Shown here one piece after another: positions 8,439 through 16,812 of a DNA stretch of 32,720 bases. Source of the DNA: Bacteroidota bacterium (lineage in GTDB: Bacteria; Bacteroidota; Bacteroidia; Chitinophagales; Saprospiraceae); the NCBI GenBank assembly GCA_029567325.1, contig JAKQLF010000240.1:1-32720 (forward strand), given 5' to 3'. The notes below the pieces were generated by a model. It ran no database searches and had not been told where the DNA came from. It worked only from the letters and a program-made list of their open reading frames with translations. The first letter of the stretch is position 1. Each line of letters begins with the position of its first letter. The translations under genes were made by a program, and so were the position numbers.

Positions 8439-9659
8439 CTATGGAGAAACAATGTTGATGCGTTGAGTAGCCAATCTTCTCCCATTACTGTCTGTGATGA
8501 CAAATTGGTAAATGCCCCGATTGAGGTGAGACAAGTCAGCTTTCAATTGGATATTGCCGATATCTGGAAAGGCATAACTGAAAATTTTTCCACCTACCAC
8601 ATTGAAAACTTCCAAATTGTATTTTGATTTGGGATAATTGATGAGATCAAAATAGATTTCACCAAAAGTCGGGTTGGGGTAGGCCACCACACTTTTTTCA
8701 CCTGGAGCAATCATTTTGGTGTCCTTTTTGGGTTGAAATTTTATTTCAGCAACTTCCCTTCCGTTGGTCTTGTAAGAAGCCAAAGCGTCCACGTATGAAT
8801 CTGTGTATAATTTCACTTCTTTGAAATTGCCCCAAGCTATATCTTGTTTAAATGGCGATGGCCAAAGAAAAGGATTGAGTGGATACTCTGCTCTTTTGCT
8901 TTTATTGAGTATGTAAAATTTTCCACTAGCTTGAACATTATAAGTAAACTGAACGGCCTTATCTCGGGTATTATTTATCTGAATGAGCCCTTTTTCTACA
9001 GACGGTGAGCTGTAATTAGCAACATATTCCATCTGATAAGTATCACCTTTTGCTGATAACCAGGCATATTTTGGGGATAATTCCGCTCTTGTTATGGAAA
9101 TATTCGCTTTAGAAGTGAAATTACCCATGCCTTCTTTGTACACAATGGGTAAGGTACTTTCAAAGTCGGCCCACATAAATCCACTTTTTGTCATTTCTGA
9201 TTGCAAAAGTGCTTGATTCAAAACAAAAGAACTTCCTTTTCTCTTGTAGTAAAATTTCTGTCCATCTGATGTCTCCAATTTAAAATCACAATAGATCCGC
9301 TGCCCTTTGTATGCATCCCCTTCACAAACATCAAAGGTCAACTCAGAACTGTAAGGAGCTTTGAGAAATGAAAAATCCCATGTACCAAAATTATCTTTTT
9401 CAAAATATGATAAGTATAAATTGCGGTTGTCGTTGCCCGAAAACACTTTGTTGCCGACGGCAGGTGTCACTGGACTCTGCCCATAAACAAACATGCTGGT
9501 CAAACAGAACAGCAACAGGACTAGTTTTGATATGGTTATTTTAAATTGCAAATAGAATTTTGTAAGGTTCTTCTCAATCGGCTGTAAAGATAAGCCCAGC
9601 CCGTTATTAAACGGACTTTTTAATATTATATTAAATTGAATAGCGTTGGAGTCAATCAA
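8439..9659 (-). CDS. Secreted protein of unknown function with type A T9SS sorting domain
   Basis: The frame gives 406 residues from ATG 9659, which overlaps the end of the ABC transporter gene by 8 bp. A signal peptide (KLVLLLFCLTSMFVYGQ) is seen only at residues 44-60, an implausibly long lead. A TTG at 9551 would place the signal peptide at the very N-terminus and is my preferred start; the ATG marks the outer limit. A weak -7 match (TATCTTTA, 9585-9592) lies just upstream of that TTG. The middle region (about 60-300) is beta-rich with many aromatic residues and matches no family I recognise. Residues about 325-406 (VVAYPNPTFGEIYFDLINYP ... LNRGIYQFVI ... RINIVSP) are a T9SS sorting tail, so the product is secreted or surface-attached. 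Confidence 0.75.
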   Translation of the reverse strand: MIDSNAIQFNIILKSPFNNGLGLSLQPIEKNLTKFYLQFKITISKLVLLLFCLTSMFVYGQSPVTPAVGNKVFSGNDNRNLYLSYFEKDNFGTWDFSFLKAPYSSELTFDVCEGDAYKGQRIYCDFKLETSDGQKFYYKRKGSSFVLNQALLQSEMTKSGFMWADFESTLPIVYKEGMGNFTSKANISITRAELSPKYAWLSAKGDTYQMEYVANYSSPSVEKGLIQINNTRDKAVQFTYNVQASGKFYILNKSKRAEYPLNPFLWPSPFKQDIAWGNFKEVKLYTDSYVDALASYKTNGREVAEIKFQPKKDTKMIAPGEKSVVAYPNPTFGEIYFDLINYPKSKYNLEVFNVVGGKIFSYAFPDIGNIQLKADLSHLNRGIYQFVITDSNGRRLATQRINIVSP

Positions 9660-11466
9660 AAGATTGCATTTTTATGAGATTTTTGTAAATGCCCTCTTCC
9701 AAAATCAATTCATTGTGACTTCCAGTCTGGACGATCTTACCCTTATCAAGTACTATGATTTTGTTGGCTTTTTGTATGGTTGAAAGTCGGTGGGCGATGA
9801 TGATGGCCGTTCTGTTTTGCAACGCATTTTCGATGGATTCCTGTACTACTCTTTCTGATTCTGAATCCAAAGCACTGGTAGCTTCATCCAATAGCAAAAT
9901 GGGTGGATTCCTCAAAACTGCCCTTGCGATGGTCAATCTTTGCCTTTGGCCACCACTGAGTTTCATACCTTTATCGCCTACGACTGTTTCATATTGTTGG
10001 ATTTGATCAGCAATAAAGTTGTCTGCGTTGGCAATAGCTGCTGCTGATCTTAAATCAGCTTCACTGCTTTCTGCACCCAAGGTTATATTTTTTTGAATGG
10101 TGTCATTAAACAAGATGGCTTCTTGAGAAACGTATCCAAAAAGTGAGCGTAAACTCCTGAGAGATAACTTTTTGACGTCGATACCATCAATTTCAATGTT
10201 CCCACTATAGGGGTCGTACAAGCGCAGTAACAAATCAGCAAAAGTAGATTTGCCCCCACCAGATGGACCAACCAAAGCGATGATTTCTCCCTTTTTGATG
10301 GTGAGATTGATCCCGTCTAGTGCGGGTTCTTGCGCTCCTTCATACCTGTATGTCAAATTTTGGATAGCAATTTGATTGTTGAAATCTGTTTTTTCGATAG
10401 GATCAGCTGACTCATTGATGAGCACAGGCGCATTGAGAATTTCCAAAACTCTGTCGAGCGCTGCTTCACCTCTCTGAAGGGTGTAATAAGCGTTTGCAAA
10501 TAATTTACTGGGTTCTATGACTTGATAAAAAGCAAAAACAAAAGCAAAGAAAATCTCTGGCATGAGCTCGCCGGCAAAAACCATTCTGGCTCCATACCAC
10601 ATCAAAATAATGACTGTGGTAACGCCCATAAACTCAGACATGGGTATGGCCATTTCTCGGCGATACATGAGTTTATTGAGAAATTGGTAAAAATTGTAAT
10701 TGCTTGTTTCGAATTTTTCTTTTTGGAAGGGTTCTGCTTGGTAGGCTTTGATGACCCGTACGCCATTGATGCTCTCTTCTATGGTAGAGGTGAGTTCACC
10801 CAAACTCGATTGTATGTCTACACCTCTTTTTTTGAGACTTTTGCTCATGCTACCAATGACCAAGGCTGTGAAAATGATGAGAACGAATACAAAAAGTGAT
10901 AATTTCACACTGATGCAAAACATGAAAACCAAACAACCCACCATGATGATTGGAGCTTTGAATAAGGCCTCGATCACAGTTAGAATAGAAGTCTCTACTT
11001 CGGCTACATCTGCAGTTGCTCTGGAAATGAGGTCACCTTTCCTATTTTTGCTGTAAAAGGAAATGGGCAAGTCTAGCAATTTGCTGTGGAAGTTAGCCCT
11101 TAAATCCTTAACTACTCCATTGCGCACAGGCGTCATGAATGCAAGTGCGGTATACCTGAAAAAATTTCGAAGAAAAAAGACCCCAATCAAAACCAAACAT
11201 ATCAAAACCAAAGCACCTTCTTTACCCCGAGTTTCAATTAAGGTTGTAAAGCTATTTTGAATGTAAATCTGAGCATCGCTCAAACCCTTTTGGTCAACTA
11301 CAGGAATATCAGCAGCGCCCCCTTCAAATAAGATTTTGAAAAAAGGAATGATGAGCGGTATACTTACAACCGTAAATATAGACAACAAAATATTGGAAAT
11401 AATTGCCAAAAGTACTTGTACCCTGTACTTGTATAAATAAGGGTATAACTTTGACAAAACATTCAT
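9652..11466 (-). CDS. MsbA-type ABC exporter (fused permease and ATPase)
   Basis: A 604-residue half-transporter. Six membrane helices lie in residues about 15-320 (ABC_membrane domain), followed by a nucleotide-binding domain. Motifs: Walker A GPSGGGKST (400-408), Q-loop Gln448 (YVSQEAILF), signature LSGGQ (503-507), Walker B ILLLDE (523-528), D-loop SALD and switch His559 (AHRLST). It would work as a homodimer in the inner membrane. The architecture and length are those of MsbA/LmrA exporters of lipid A, lipids or drugs; the exact cargo is inferred. It lies 69 bp downstream of accC on the same strand, and linkage to fatty-acid genes makes a lipid cargo plausible. All catalytic motifs are intact. 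Confidence 0.92.
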   Translation of the reverse strand: MNVLSKLYPYLYKYRVQVLLAIISNILLSIFTVVSIPLIIPFFKILFEGGAADIPVVDQKGLSDAQIYIQNSFTTLIETRGKEGALVLICLVLIGVFFLRNFFRYTALAFMTPVRNGVVKDLRANFHSKLLDLPISFYSKNRKGDLISRATADVAEVETSILTVIEALFKAPIIMVGCLVFMFCISVKLSLFVFVLIIFTALVIGSMSKSLKKRGVDIQSSLGELTSTIEESINGVRVIKAYQAEPFQKEKFETSNYNFYQFLNKLMYRREMAIPMSEFMGVTTVIILMWYGARMVFAGELMPEIFFAFVFAFYQVIEPSKLFANAYYTLQRGEAALDRVLEILNAPVLINESADPIEKTDFNNQIAIQNLTYRYEGAQEPALDGINLTIKKGEIIALVGPSGGGKSTFADLLLRLYDPYSGNIEIDGIDVKKLSLRSLRSLFGYVSQEAILFNDTIQKNITLGAESSEADLRSAAAIANADNFIADQIQQYETVVGDKGMKLSGGQRQRLTIARAVLRNPPILLLDEATSALDSESERVVQESIENALQNRTAIIIAHRLSTIQKANKIIVLDKGKIVQTGSHNELILEEGIYKNLIKMQSFD

Positions 11467-11535
11467 TGATTACGGCTATTTGATGAAGAATAATTTTAGA
11501 TACAAAACAACAAATGCTTGTGTACCTCAATTAGA

Positions 11536-12882
11536 TTATTCACTTTCAGTAAGAACGAAGCTATTTAGAAATCCTGTATGGAAGTTACCATTTTTAAATT
11601 GCTCATCTTTCATCAACGCTTGATGAAATGGTACAGTGGTTTTGATGCCTTCTATGATAAACTCATCTAATGCACGAGCCATTTTCTTGATGCACTCTTC
11701 TCTTGTAGCTGCCTTACAGATCAGTTTGGCAATCATTGAGTCATAATTGGAAGGAACAGTATATCCTGCGTAGACGTGCGTGTCAACTCTCACACCATGC
11801 CCTTTTGGACTGTGAAATGAGGTAATTTTTCCCGGACTTGGTCTGAAATCCTTATAAACATCCTCGGCGTTTATACGGCATTCCATCGCATGCATCTCAG
11901 GGATATAATTGTGACCAGCAAGTTTTTCTCCTGCTGCAACTTTTATTTGTTCTTTGATTAAATCACGATCGATTACTTCTTCAGTTACCGGATGTTCAAC
12001 CTGGATCCTGGTATTCATCTCCATGAAATAAAAATTCCGGTATTTGTCGACCAAAAACTCGATGGTACCAACCCCTTCATATTTGATCGATTTTCCAGCT
12101 TTTACCGCAGCATCGCCCATGCGCTCGCGCAATTCAGGAGTCATGAAAGGAGATGGACTTTCTTCTACCAATTTTTGATGCCTTCTTTGTATGGAGCAAT
12201 CGCGTTCTGATAAGTGAATGACCGTGCCAAATTGATCACCTATGATTTGGAATTCTATGTGGCGAGGTTCTTCGATAAATTTTTCCATATAAAGGCCATC
12301 ATTTCCGAAAGAAGCTTTGGACTCCTGTCTGGCTTTGTTCCAGTTATCTTCCAAGTCTTCTTCTTTCCAAACGACCCTCATTCCTTTACCACCACCACCA
12401 GCAGTAGCTTTCATGATGACAGGATAACCAATTTTTGCTGCCGTTTTAATGGCATCTTTTACATCTTTGAGCAAACCTTCAGAACCAGGTACCACAGGAA
12501 CTCCTGCCTTGATCATGGTTTCTTTTGCAGTTATTTTATCGCCCATCTTTGTAATTTGCTCAGAGGTGGGACCTATAAATTTCACTCCATATTGTTGGCA
12601 AATCTCTGCAAACTTAGCGTTCTCAGAAAGAAAACCATAACCGGGATGAATAGCATCAGCATCAGTAATTTCTACCGCTGCCATAATTTTTGGAATATTG
12701 AGATAGGAATCAACAGACGGTGGAGGACCAATGCAAACAGCTTCGTCTGCAAATCGCACGTGTAAGCTTTCTCTATCAGCTGTACTATATATAGCAACCG
12801 TTTTGATGCCCATTTCTTTGCACGTACGAATGATTCTCAATGCAATTTCACCTCTATTGGCGATTAATATTTTTTTAAACAT
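11536..12882 (-). CDS. accC: Acetyl-CoA carboxylase, biotin carboxylase subunit
   Basis: A 448-residue ATP-grasp enzyme that carboxylates the biotin on AccB using bicarbonate and ATP, the first half of malonyl-CoA formation. The N-terminus [20 protein letters not shown] is the classic biotin-carboxylase opening. The glycine-rich ATP loop [14 protein letters not shown] is near residues 158-171, followed by the active-site stretch [15 protein letters not shown] near 288-302, with catalytic Glu and Arg. Length is the usual roughly 450. It lies 40 bp after accB, the standard order, and they are almost certainly co-transcribed. Nothing is unusual. Confidence 0.97.
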   Translation of the reverse strand: MFKKILIANRGEIALRIIRTCKEMGIKTVAIYSTADRESLHVRFADEAVCIGPPPSVDSYLNIPKIMAAVEITDADAIHPGYGFLSENAKFAEICQQYGVKFIGPTSEQITKMGDKITAKETMIKAGVPVVPGSEGLLKDVKDAIKTAAKIGYPVIMKATAGGGGKGMRVVWKEEDLEDNWNKARQESKASFGNDGLYMEKFIEEPRHIEFQIIGDQFGTVIHLSERDCSIQRRHQKLVEESPSPFMTPELRERMGDAAVKAGKSIKYEGVGTIEFLVDKYRNFYFMEMNTRIQVEHPVTEEVIDRDLIKEQIKVAAGEKLAGHNYIPEMHAMECRINAEDVYKDFRPSPGKITSFHSPKGHGVRVDTHVYAGYTVPSNYDSMIAKLICKAATREECIKKMARALDEFIIEGIKTTVPFHQALMKDEQFKNGNFHTGFLNSFVLTESE

Positions 12883-12922
12883 GAATCCTTCTGTTATTTA
12901 AATAGACTAAACTATTTGATGA

Positions 12923-13408
12923 CTACGGCTCAACTAAAAATAAAACTTGATCGTATTCTACTGGTGTTGCGTCTTCCACCATGACTTTTACGATTTTACC
13001 GCTTACCTCTGACTCGATTTCATTAAACAACTTCATTGCTTCAATGATACACAAAACAGAACCAGCAGAAATACTGTCACCTACCGATACAAAGTTGGCT
13101 TTATCTGGCCCTGGAGATCTGTAGAAAGTACCGACCATGGGTGACTTTACTTCAATCAATTTACTAGCTGTTTCAACTTTTGGTGCACTCTCTGTTTTAT
13201 CAACACTTGGTGCAGCAACACTTGGGGATTGAACCGTCTGAACAGCAGGTGCCGCCATCATTTGTACTCCACTAGAAATCTGAGTGGCATTCTTGTAATA
13301 CTTGTTATGACGTATTTGTATGTCTACATTATCTGCTTTGTATTTAAACTCAGCAAGGTCAGATTTGTCAATGAGTTTAATGAGTTCTGTTAGTTCTTTA
13401 TAATTCAT
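12923..13408 (-). CDS. accB: Acetyl-CoA carboxylase biotin carboxyl carrier protein
   Basis: A 161-residue carrier. An N-terminal helical part (MNYKELTELIKLIDKSDLAE) is followed by an Ala/Pro/Ser-rich flexible linker (about 45-82). The biotinyl domain spans about 83-161, with the biotin-acceptor motif EAMK at 123-126 (Lys126). BirA would attach biotin there; AccC and the AccA/AccD transferase then act on it. VKSPMVGTFYRSPGP includes the protruding-thumb region typical of the acetyl-CoA carboxylase carrier. It precedes accC by 40 bp. The gap to efp is 267 bp, so accBC may start its own transcript. Confidence 0.97.
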   Translation of the reverse strand: MNYKELTELIKLIDKSDLAEFKYKADNVDIQIRHNKYYKNATQISSGVQMMAAPAVQTVQSPSVAAPSVDKTESAPKVETASKLIEVKSPMVGTFYRSPGPDKANFVSVGDSISAGSVLCIIEAMKLFNEIESEVSGKIVKVMVEDATPVEYDQVLFLVEP

Positions 13409-13446
13409 AAGTGATAATTTGATGAGCTTTTAGTTGAAATCCATTT

Positions 13447-13454
13447 CAAAAGTA
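13447..13454 (-). promoter_or_regulatory. -7 element candidate for accBC
   Basis: The minus strand reads TACTTTTG, an exact TAnnTTTG match, ending 39 bases from the accB start. No TTTG is found at the proper -33 distance. It would allow accBC to be transcribed independently of fabH-efp. Confidence 0.35.
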
Positions 13455-13675
13455 ACAAATAGCTTGCTTTGAACACTAATTATGACCTTCAAAATCGTTT
13501 AAAAATTACTTTGCCTTCTTTTTGAATAAAGATTTACAATAATCAGAAACAGATTTTATCCAGTTTTGTGCTATCTATTTTAAATTTCAGAATTACGATA
13601 CTGGAAATTATCTCCTTCCTAAGGTGTAACACAAAAAATGAAAACTAAATAAAAGTCCTTTCGAAGTCCTTTTTA

Positions 13676-14242
13676 TTATTCTCTTACTCTTTCAAGATAA
13701 GCACCAGTTCTGGTATCGATTTTTATCTTGTCTCCTTCGTTGATGAAAATAGGAACCTTCACTTCAGCACCAGTTTCTACTGTTGCTGCTTTTGTAACGT
13801 TGGTTGCAGTGTCTCCTCTCACTCCTGGTTCGGTGTAAGTTACTTGCAAAGTAACGTGTGAAGGCATATCAGCAGTAAGGGGTATGTCCTTTTCTGCGTG
13901 AAAAAGTATTTCGATTTCACTACCTTCTTTCAATAAATTGGGTCTTTCCAACATTTCAGCTTTCAAACTCACTTGTTCGAAAGTATCATTGTCCATGAAA
14001 TTGTACCCCATATCATCCATGTATAAATATTGGAACTTTCTACGCTCAACCCGTACTTCGTCAATTTTGTGACCGACTACCCAGGTATTGTCAACCACTT
14101 TACCACTGGTCAGTGATTTGAGTTTTGTGCGCACAAATGCAGCTCCTTTTCCAGGTTTCACGTGCAAAAATTCTACGATAGAATAGATGTCATTGTTCAT
14201 TTCAAGACACATTCCATTTCTAATATCTGATGTTGAAGCCAT
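13676..14242 (-). CDS. efp: Translation elongation factor P
   Basis: A 188-residue protein that binds between the P and E sites of stalled ribosomes and promotes peptide bonds at polyproline. I chose the ATG at 14242 because MASTSDIRNGMCLEMNNDIY is the usual EF-P start; the frame stays open to 14320, but that extension would overlap fabH. Three beta-barrel domains are evident. The KOW-like N domain includes HVKPGKGAAF, with Lys32 at the tip where post-translational modification occurs in many bacteria. The last domain ends in DKIKIDTRTGAYLERVRE. The gene follows fabH by 35 bp, a typical Bacteroidota pairing. Confidence 0.97.
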   Translation of the reverse strand: MASTSDIRNGMCLEMNNDIYSIVEFLHVKPGKGAAFVRTKLKSLTSGKVVDNTWVVGHKIDEVRVERRKFQYLYMDDMGYNFMDNDTFEQVSLKAEMLERPNLLKEGSEIEILFHAEKDIPLTADMPSHVTLQVTYTEPGVRGDTATNVTKAATVETGAEVKVPIFINEGDKIKIDTRTGAYLERVRE

Positions 14243-14277
14243 TATGTAAATTTTATTTTTTAATGCTAGGATTGTGA

Positions 14278-15276
14278 TTATTGGCCATCGTAAGCCCAAA
14301 TTAAATAACTGGCACCCCAAGTGAAACCTCCACCAAATGCAGTGAATACCAACTTATCTCCTTTTTTTAACTGAGATTCATAATCAAATAAACAAAGGGG
14401 TAGGGTAGCAGCGGTGGTGTTTCCGTATTTGGCGATGTTGGTCATCACTCTTTCCATTGGAAAATCCAAAGATTCTCCGATAGCGTTGATGATTCTTTTA
14501 TTTGCTTGGTGTGGTACGATCCAGCTGATGTCCTCTTTGGCAAGTTCATTGCGAGACATCAATTGATTGATGGCACCAGACATGCCATTGACTGCAGCTT
14601 TGAATACAGACTTTCCATCTTGATAAATGTACATATCTTTTCCTTCCAAAACTTCATTTGTGATGGGCATCAAAGATCCTCCAGCCTTTATATTGAGCAT
14701 ATTCCTTCCAGATCCATCGCCTCTGAGCACACTATCTTGTAGGCCCAAACCTTCCTCGGAAGCTTCCAAAATAACTGCTCCAGCACCGTCTCCAAATAAA
14801 ATACAGGTGGTGCGATCTGTGTAATCTACTACCGTACTCATGACATCACTTCCGACAACAACCACCTTTTTGTGCATGCCACTTTCTATAAACTGAGCAC
14901 CTGTTGTCAAGGCAAATAAAAAGCCTGAACAAGCAGCATTGATGTCAAAACCCCAAGCATTTTTTGCCCCAAGTTTGTCGAGAATTGTATTGGCCGTGTC
15001 GGGTACTCTCATGTCTGGAGAAATGGTCGCACATATCAGAAGATCAATTTCTGAGGGATCCATCTTGCGTTTTTCCAAGGCAATTTTCACGGCTTCAACG
15101 CCTAAATCAGAGGCTGCTACGCCCTTTTCCTTGATGATGTGCCTTTCTTTAATACCAGTTCTGGAAGTTATCCACTCGTCTGATGTGTCTACCATTTTTG
15201 CCAAATCCTCATTGGTCAAAACATCCTTGGGGACATATCCACCTACTGAGGTAATAGCTGCAGTAAATTTGGTCAT
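14278..15276 (-). CDS. fabH: 3-oxoacyl-[acyl-carrier-protein] synthase III
   Basis: A 332-residue thiolase-fold enzyme that condenses acetyl-CoA (or a branched acyl-CoA) with malonyl-ACP to start fatty-acid synthesis. The catalytic triad is visible: Cys116 in DINAACSGF, His256 in VPHQANKR and Asn286 in YGNTTAAT. The N-terminus ITSVGGYVPKDVLTNEDLAK and the substrate loop EWITSRTGIKER are standard. Length is typical. It is the first gene of the minus-strand fabH-efp-accB-accC run and has a good promoter element immediately upstream. Branched-chain preference, common in this phylum, cannot be read from the sequence with certainty. Confidence 0.97.
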   Translation of the reverse strand: MTKFTAAITSVGGYVPKDVLTNEDLAKMVDTSDEWITSRTGIKERHIIKEKGVAASDLGVEAVKIALEKRKMDPSEIDLLICATISPDMRVPDTANTILDKLGAKNAWGFDINAACSGFLFALTTGAQFIESGMHKKVVVVGSDVMSTVVDYTDRTTCILFGDGAGAVILEASEEGLGLQDSVLRGDGSGRNMLNIKAGGSLMPITNEVLEGKDMYIYQDGKSVFKAAVNGMSGAINQLMSRNELAKEDISWIVPHQANKRIINAIGESLDFPMERVMTNIAKYGNTTAATLPLCLFDYESQLKKGDKLVFTAFGGGFTWGASYLIWAYDGQ

Positions 15277-15296
15277 TCTTGCTTTTTTTCGCGGCG

Positions 15297-15304
15297 CAAA
15301 TGTA
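15297..15304 (-). promoter_or_regulatory. -7 promoter element of fabH
   Basis: The minus strand reads TACATTTG followed by CGCC, an exact TAnnTTTG, 21-28 bases from the fabH ATG. The expected -33 position at a 19-base spacer holds TTCG (3 of 4 matches to TTTG). A very short leader of this kind is normal in Bacteroidota. Confidence 0.6.
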
Positions 15305-15657
15305 TGGATTATTTTTTGAATTCCGAAACAACAACATTTTTGATTGAATGGATGCTCGTCATTGAGTCATATCAAACCTTTAAAAATTGCTTCAAAACTT
15401 CATTTGTATGGTATGAGCCAATCTTATTTGAATTTTGATTCAATATATCCTTTAAATAGCTATAAATCAATATTATACACATTAATTAATAATATTAAAT
15501 AACGTTTTTTTAAATTTGGTATAGATTTTGCAATTCACATAAGTACTTGAAATTATGTAGATTATACTTTATATAATTTCATCATTTAAAAGTTCAACGG
15601 AGTGTTTTTCTAAATGATAAACATTCGGTTTTTCAGAGTTTTAAAACAAGTTAAAAC
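15305..15657. other. Divergent intergenic region, AT-rich, no gene seen
   Basis: About 350 bp between the divergent fabH and thioredoxin genes. It contains the upstream part of the fabH promoter and strongly AT-rich sequence (for example around 15470-15580). I found no TAnnTTTG match properly placed for the thioredoxin gene, no repeat and no structured RNA signature. Confidence 0.5.
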
Positions 15658-16443
15658 ATGAAGATTATAAATCTAAGAACGAAGTTCGCTGCTAGCTGTT
15701 TTCTATTTGTTTGCATCATTCAACCTAGTTTCTCCAGGCAGGTTCCCTTTTCCATTCAACAATTTGATTTGGCACAAAAGCAGGCTGCTTTCGATAAAAA
15801 ACCTTTATTGATAGATTTTTATGCACCTTGGTGTGCGCCATGTAAATGGATGGACGAAACCACATTTAAAGATCCAATGGTTATGGATGTACTTGCCGAA
15901 AAATATGTATCCATAAAAGTAAACATTGATGATTTAGACGGTTTTGCTTTGAAAAGTAAATTTGATGTAAAAGTCTTACCCACTGTGATCATTTTGGATG
16001 ACAAGGGGAGAGTCATTGAGCGGTTGGAAGAAACATTGGGTAGTAAAAGAATGTTGGAGGTTTTAACTTTGATCGATGCGGCTGGCCAAGATATTCAACA
16101 GAGGCAGCAGGTCAACATCCATCCCAAAGATAGAAAGTTGTCATACGATACCCCAAGAGTTATCGGATTTGGAGCACAAGATATTGATGAAAAACTCATA
16201 GAAAATTCAGATAAACAAATCATCAGATTGCAGATGGGCGTCTTCAAAACTTATGATGCAGCATCGCAAATGGTCATTGATTTGAATGCGAAATTTATTG
16301 AACCCATGGTTGTTTTTCAAGAATCAAATGGCAAGGCTTCTCATTACAAAGTACTGATGGGAGAGTTTTCTACGAGAGAAGAGGCGCTTTCTTACAAAAA
16401 AATCATAAAGGAAACATTTAAACTAGACGCTATAGTCTTCTGA
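15658..16443 (+). CDS. Exported thioredoxin-fold protein fused to a C-terminal SPOR-like domain
   Basis: 261 residues. The N-terminal hydrophobic stretch (CFLFVCIIQPSFSRQ, to about residue 27) is a signal peptide. Residues about 32-140 are a thioredoxin fold, with the redox motif WCAPC (Cys59, Cys62) in FYAPWCAPCKWM and the cis-proline in VLPTV (Pro108), like DsbD-gamma/thioredoxin_7 proteins. A linker (141-185) leads to about 188-259 (RLQMGVFKTYDAASQMVIDL, then HYKVLMGEFSTREEAL), which has the two-repeat pattern of SPOR peptidoglycan-binding domains. The product is thus predicted to be a periplasmic or lipid-free thiol reductase/oxidase held at the cell wall. The SPOR assignment comes from motif pattern only. 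Target proteins are unknown. Confidence 0.82.
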   Translation: MKIINLRTKFAASCFLFVCIIQPSFSRQVPFSIQQFDLAQKQAAFDKKPLLIDFYAPWCAPCKWMDETTFKDPMVMDVLAEKYVSIKVNIDDLDGFALKSKFDVKVLPTVIILDDKGRVIERLEETLGSKRMLEVLTLIDAAGQDIQQRQQVNIHPKDRKLSYDTPRVIGFGAQDIDEKLIENSDKQIIRLQMGVFKTYDAASQMVIDLNAKFIEPMVVFQESNGKASHYKVLMGEFSTREEALSYKKIIKETFKLDAIVF

Positions 16444-16455
16444 TTCTGTCAATAC

Positions 16456-16682
16456 TAGAATAGACGGTATAAATTATTTGAGCAGATTTATACTATTGTG
16501 AAAATTACTTTTGATGTGTTTTCACGGTAGAATGGTTATTTAAAGTCAAAAACTTTAACATCATTCTTTTGTATTTATATAGTATTGAATACCAATTATT
16601 TAGGAAGAATTTGATGATAATTAATAGGTAAGACTTTAAAAATAAATACATTTTTCTTGGGTTGAAGTCAATGTCTATTCTA
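16456..16682. repeat. Widely spaced perfect 10-bp inverted repeat
   Basis: TAGAATAGAC (16456-16465) and GTCTATTCTA (16673-16682) are exact reverse complements about 207 bp apart in the 369-bp gap before the giant surface-protein gene. A second inverted repeat, GTATAAAT/ATTTATAC (16467-16474 and 16486-16493), sits just inside the left arm and could be a weak, U-tract-less terminator of the thioredoxin gene. The enclosed sequence holds no gene I would support. Confidence 0.45.
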
Positions 16683-16688
16683 CCTTTG
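16681..16688 (+). promoter_or_regulatory. Distal -7 element candidate for the giant surface protein
   Basis: TACCTTTG matches TAnnTTTG exactly and is followed by CAATATGC. A TTGG lies 20 bases upstream as a partial -33. It would give a leader of about 118 bases before 16813. Confidence 0.4.
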
Positions 16689-16763
16689 CAATATGCATCC
16701 TGATCTCTACGTTTTTTTCTAAGCAAAAGTCAAAACCGGGTATACGTATTAGTATATTTTATA

Positions 16764-16771
16764 TACTTTTG
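16764..16771 (+). promoter_or_regulatory. Proximal -7 element candidate for the giant surface protein
   Basis: TACTTTTG followed by CGGC matches TAnnTTTG exactly, 41 bases upstream of the ATG at 16813. No TTTG is present at the -33 distance. The short leader makes this the better of the two candidates. Confidence 0.5.
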
Positions 16772-16812
16772 CGGCATATTTATCAAACTTAATTCCAGTA
16801 GCAACATTATCT

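Noticed and set aside
16505-16726. 73-codon minus-strand frame
   Set aside because: Low-complexity Lys/Leu/Tyr content from AT-rich DNA; it covers a candidate promoter for the downstream gene and has no homologous look.
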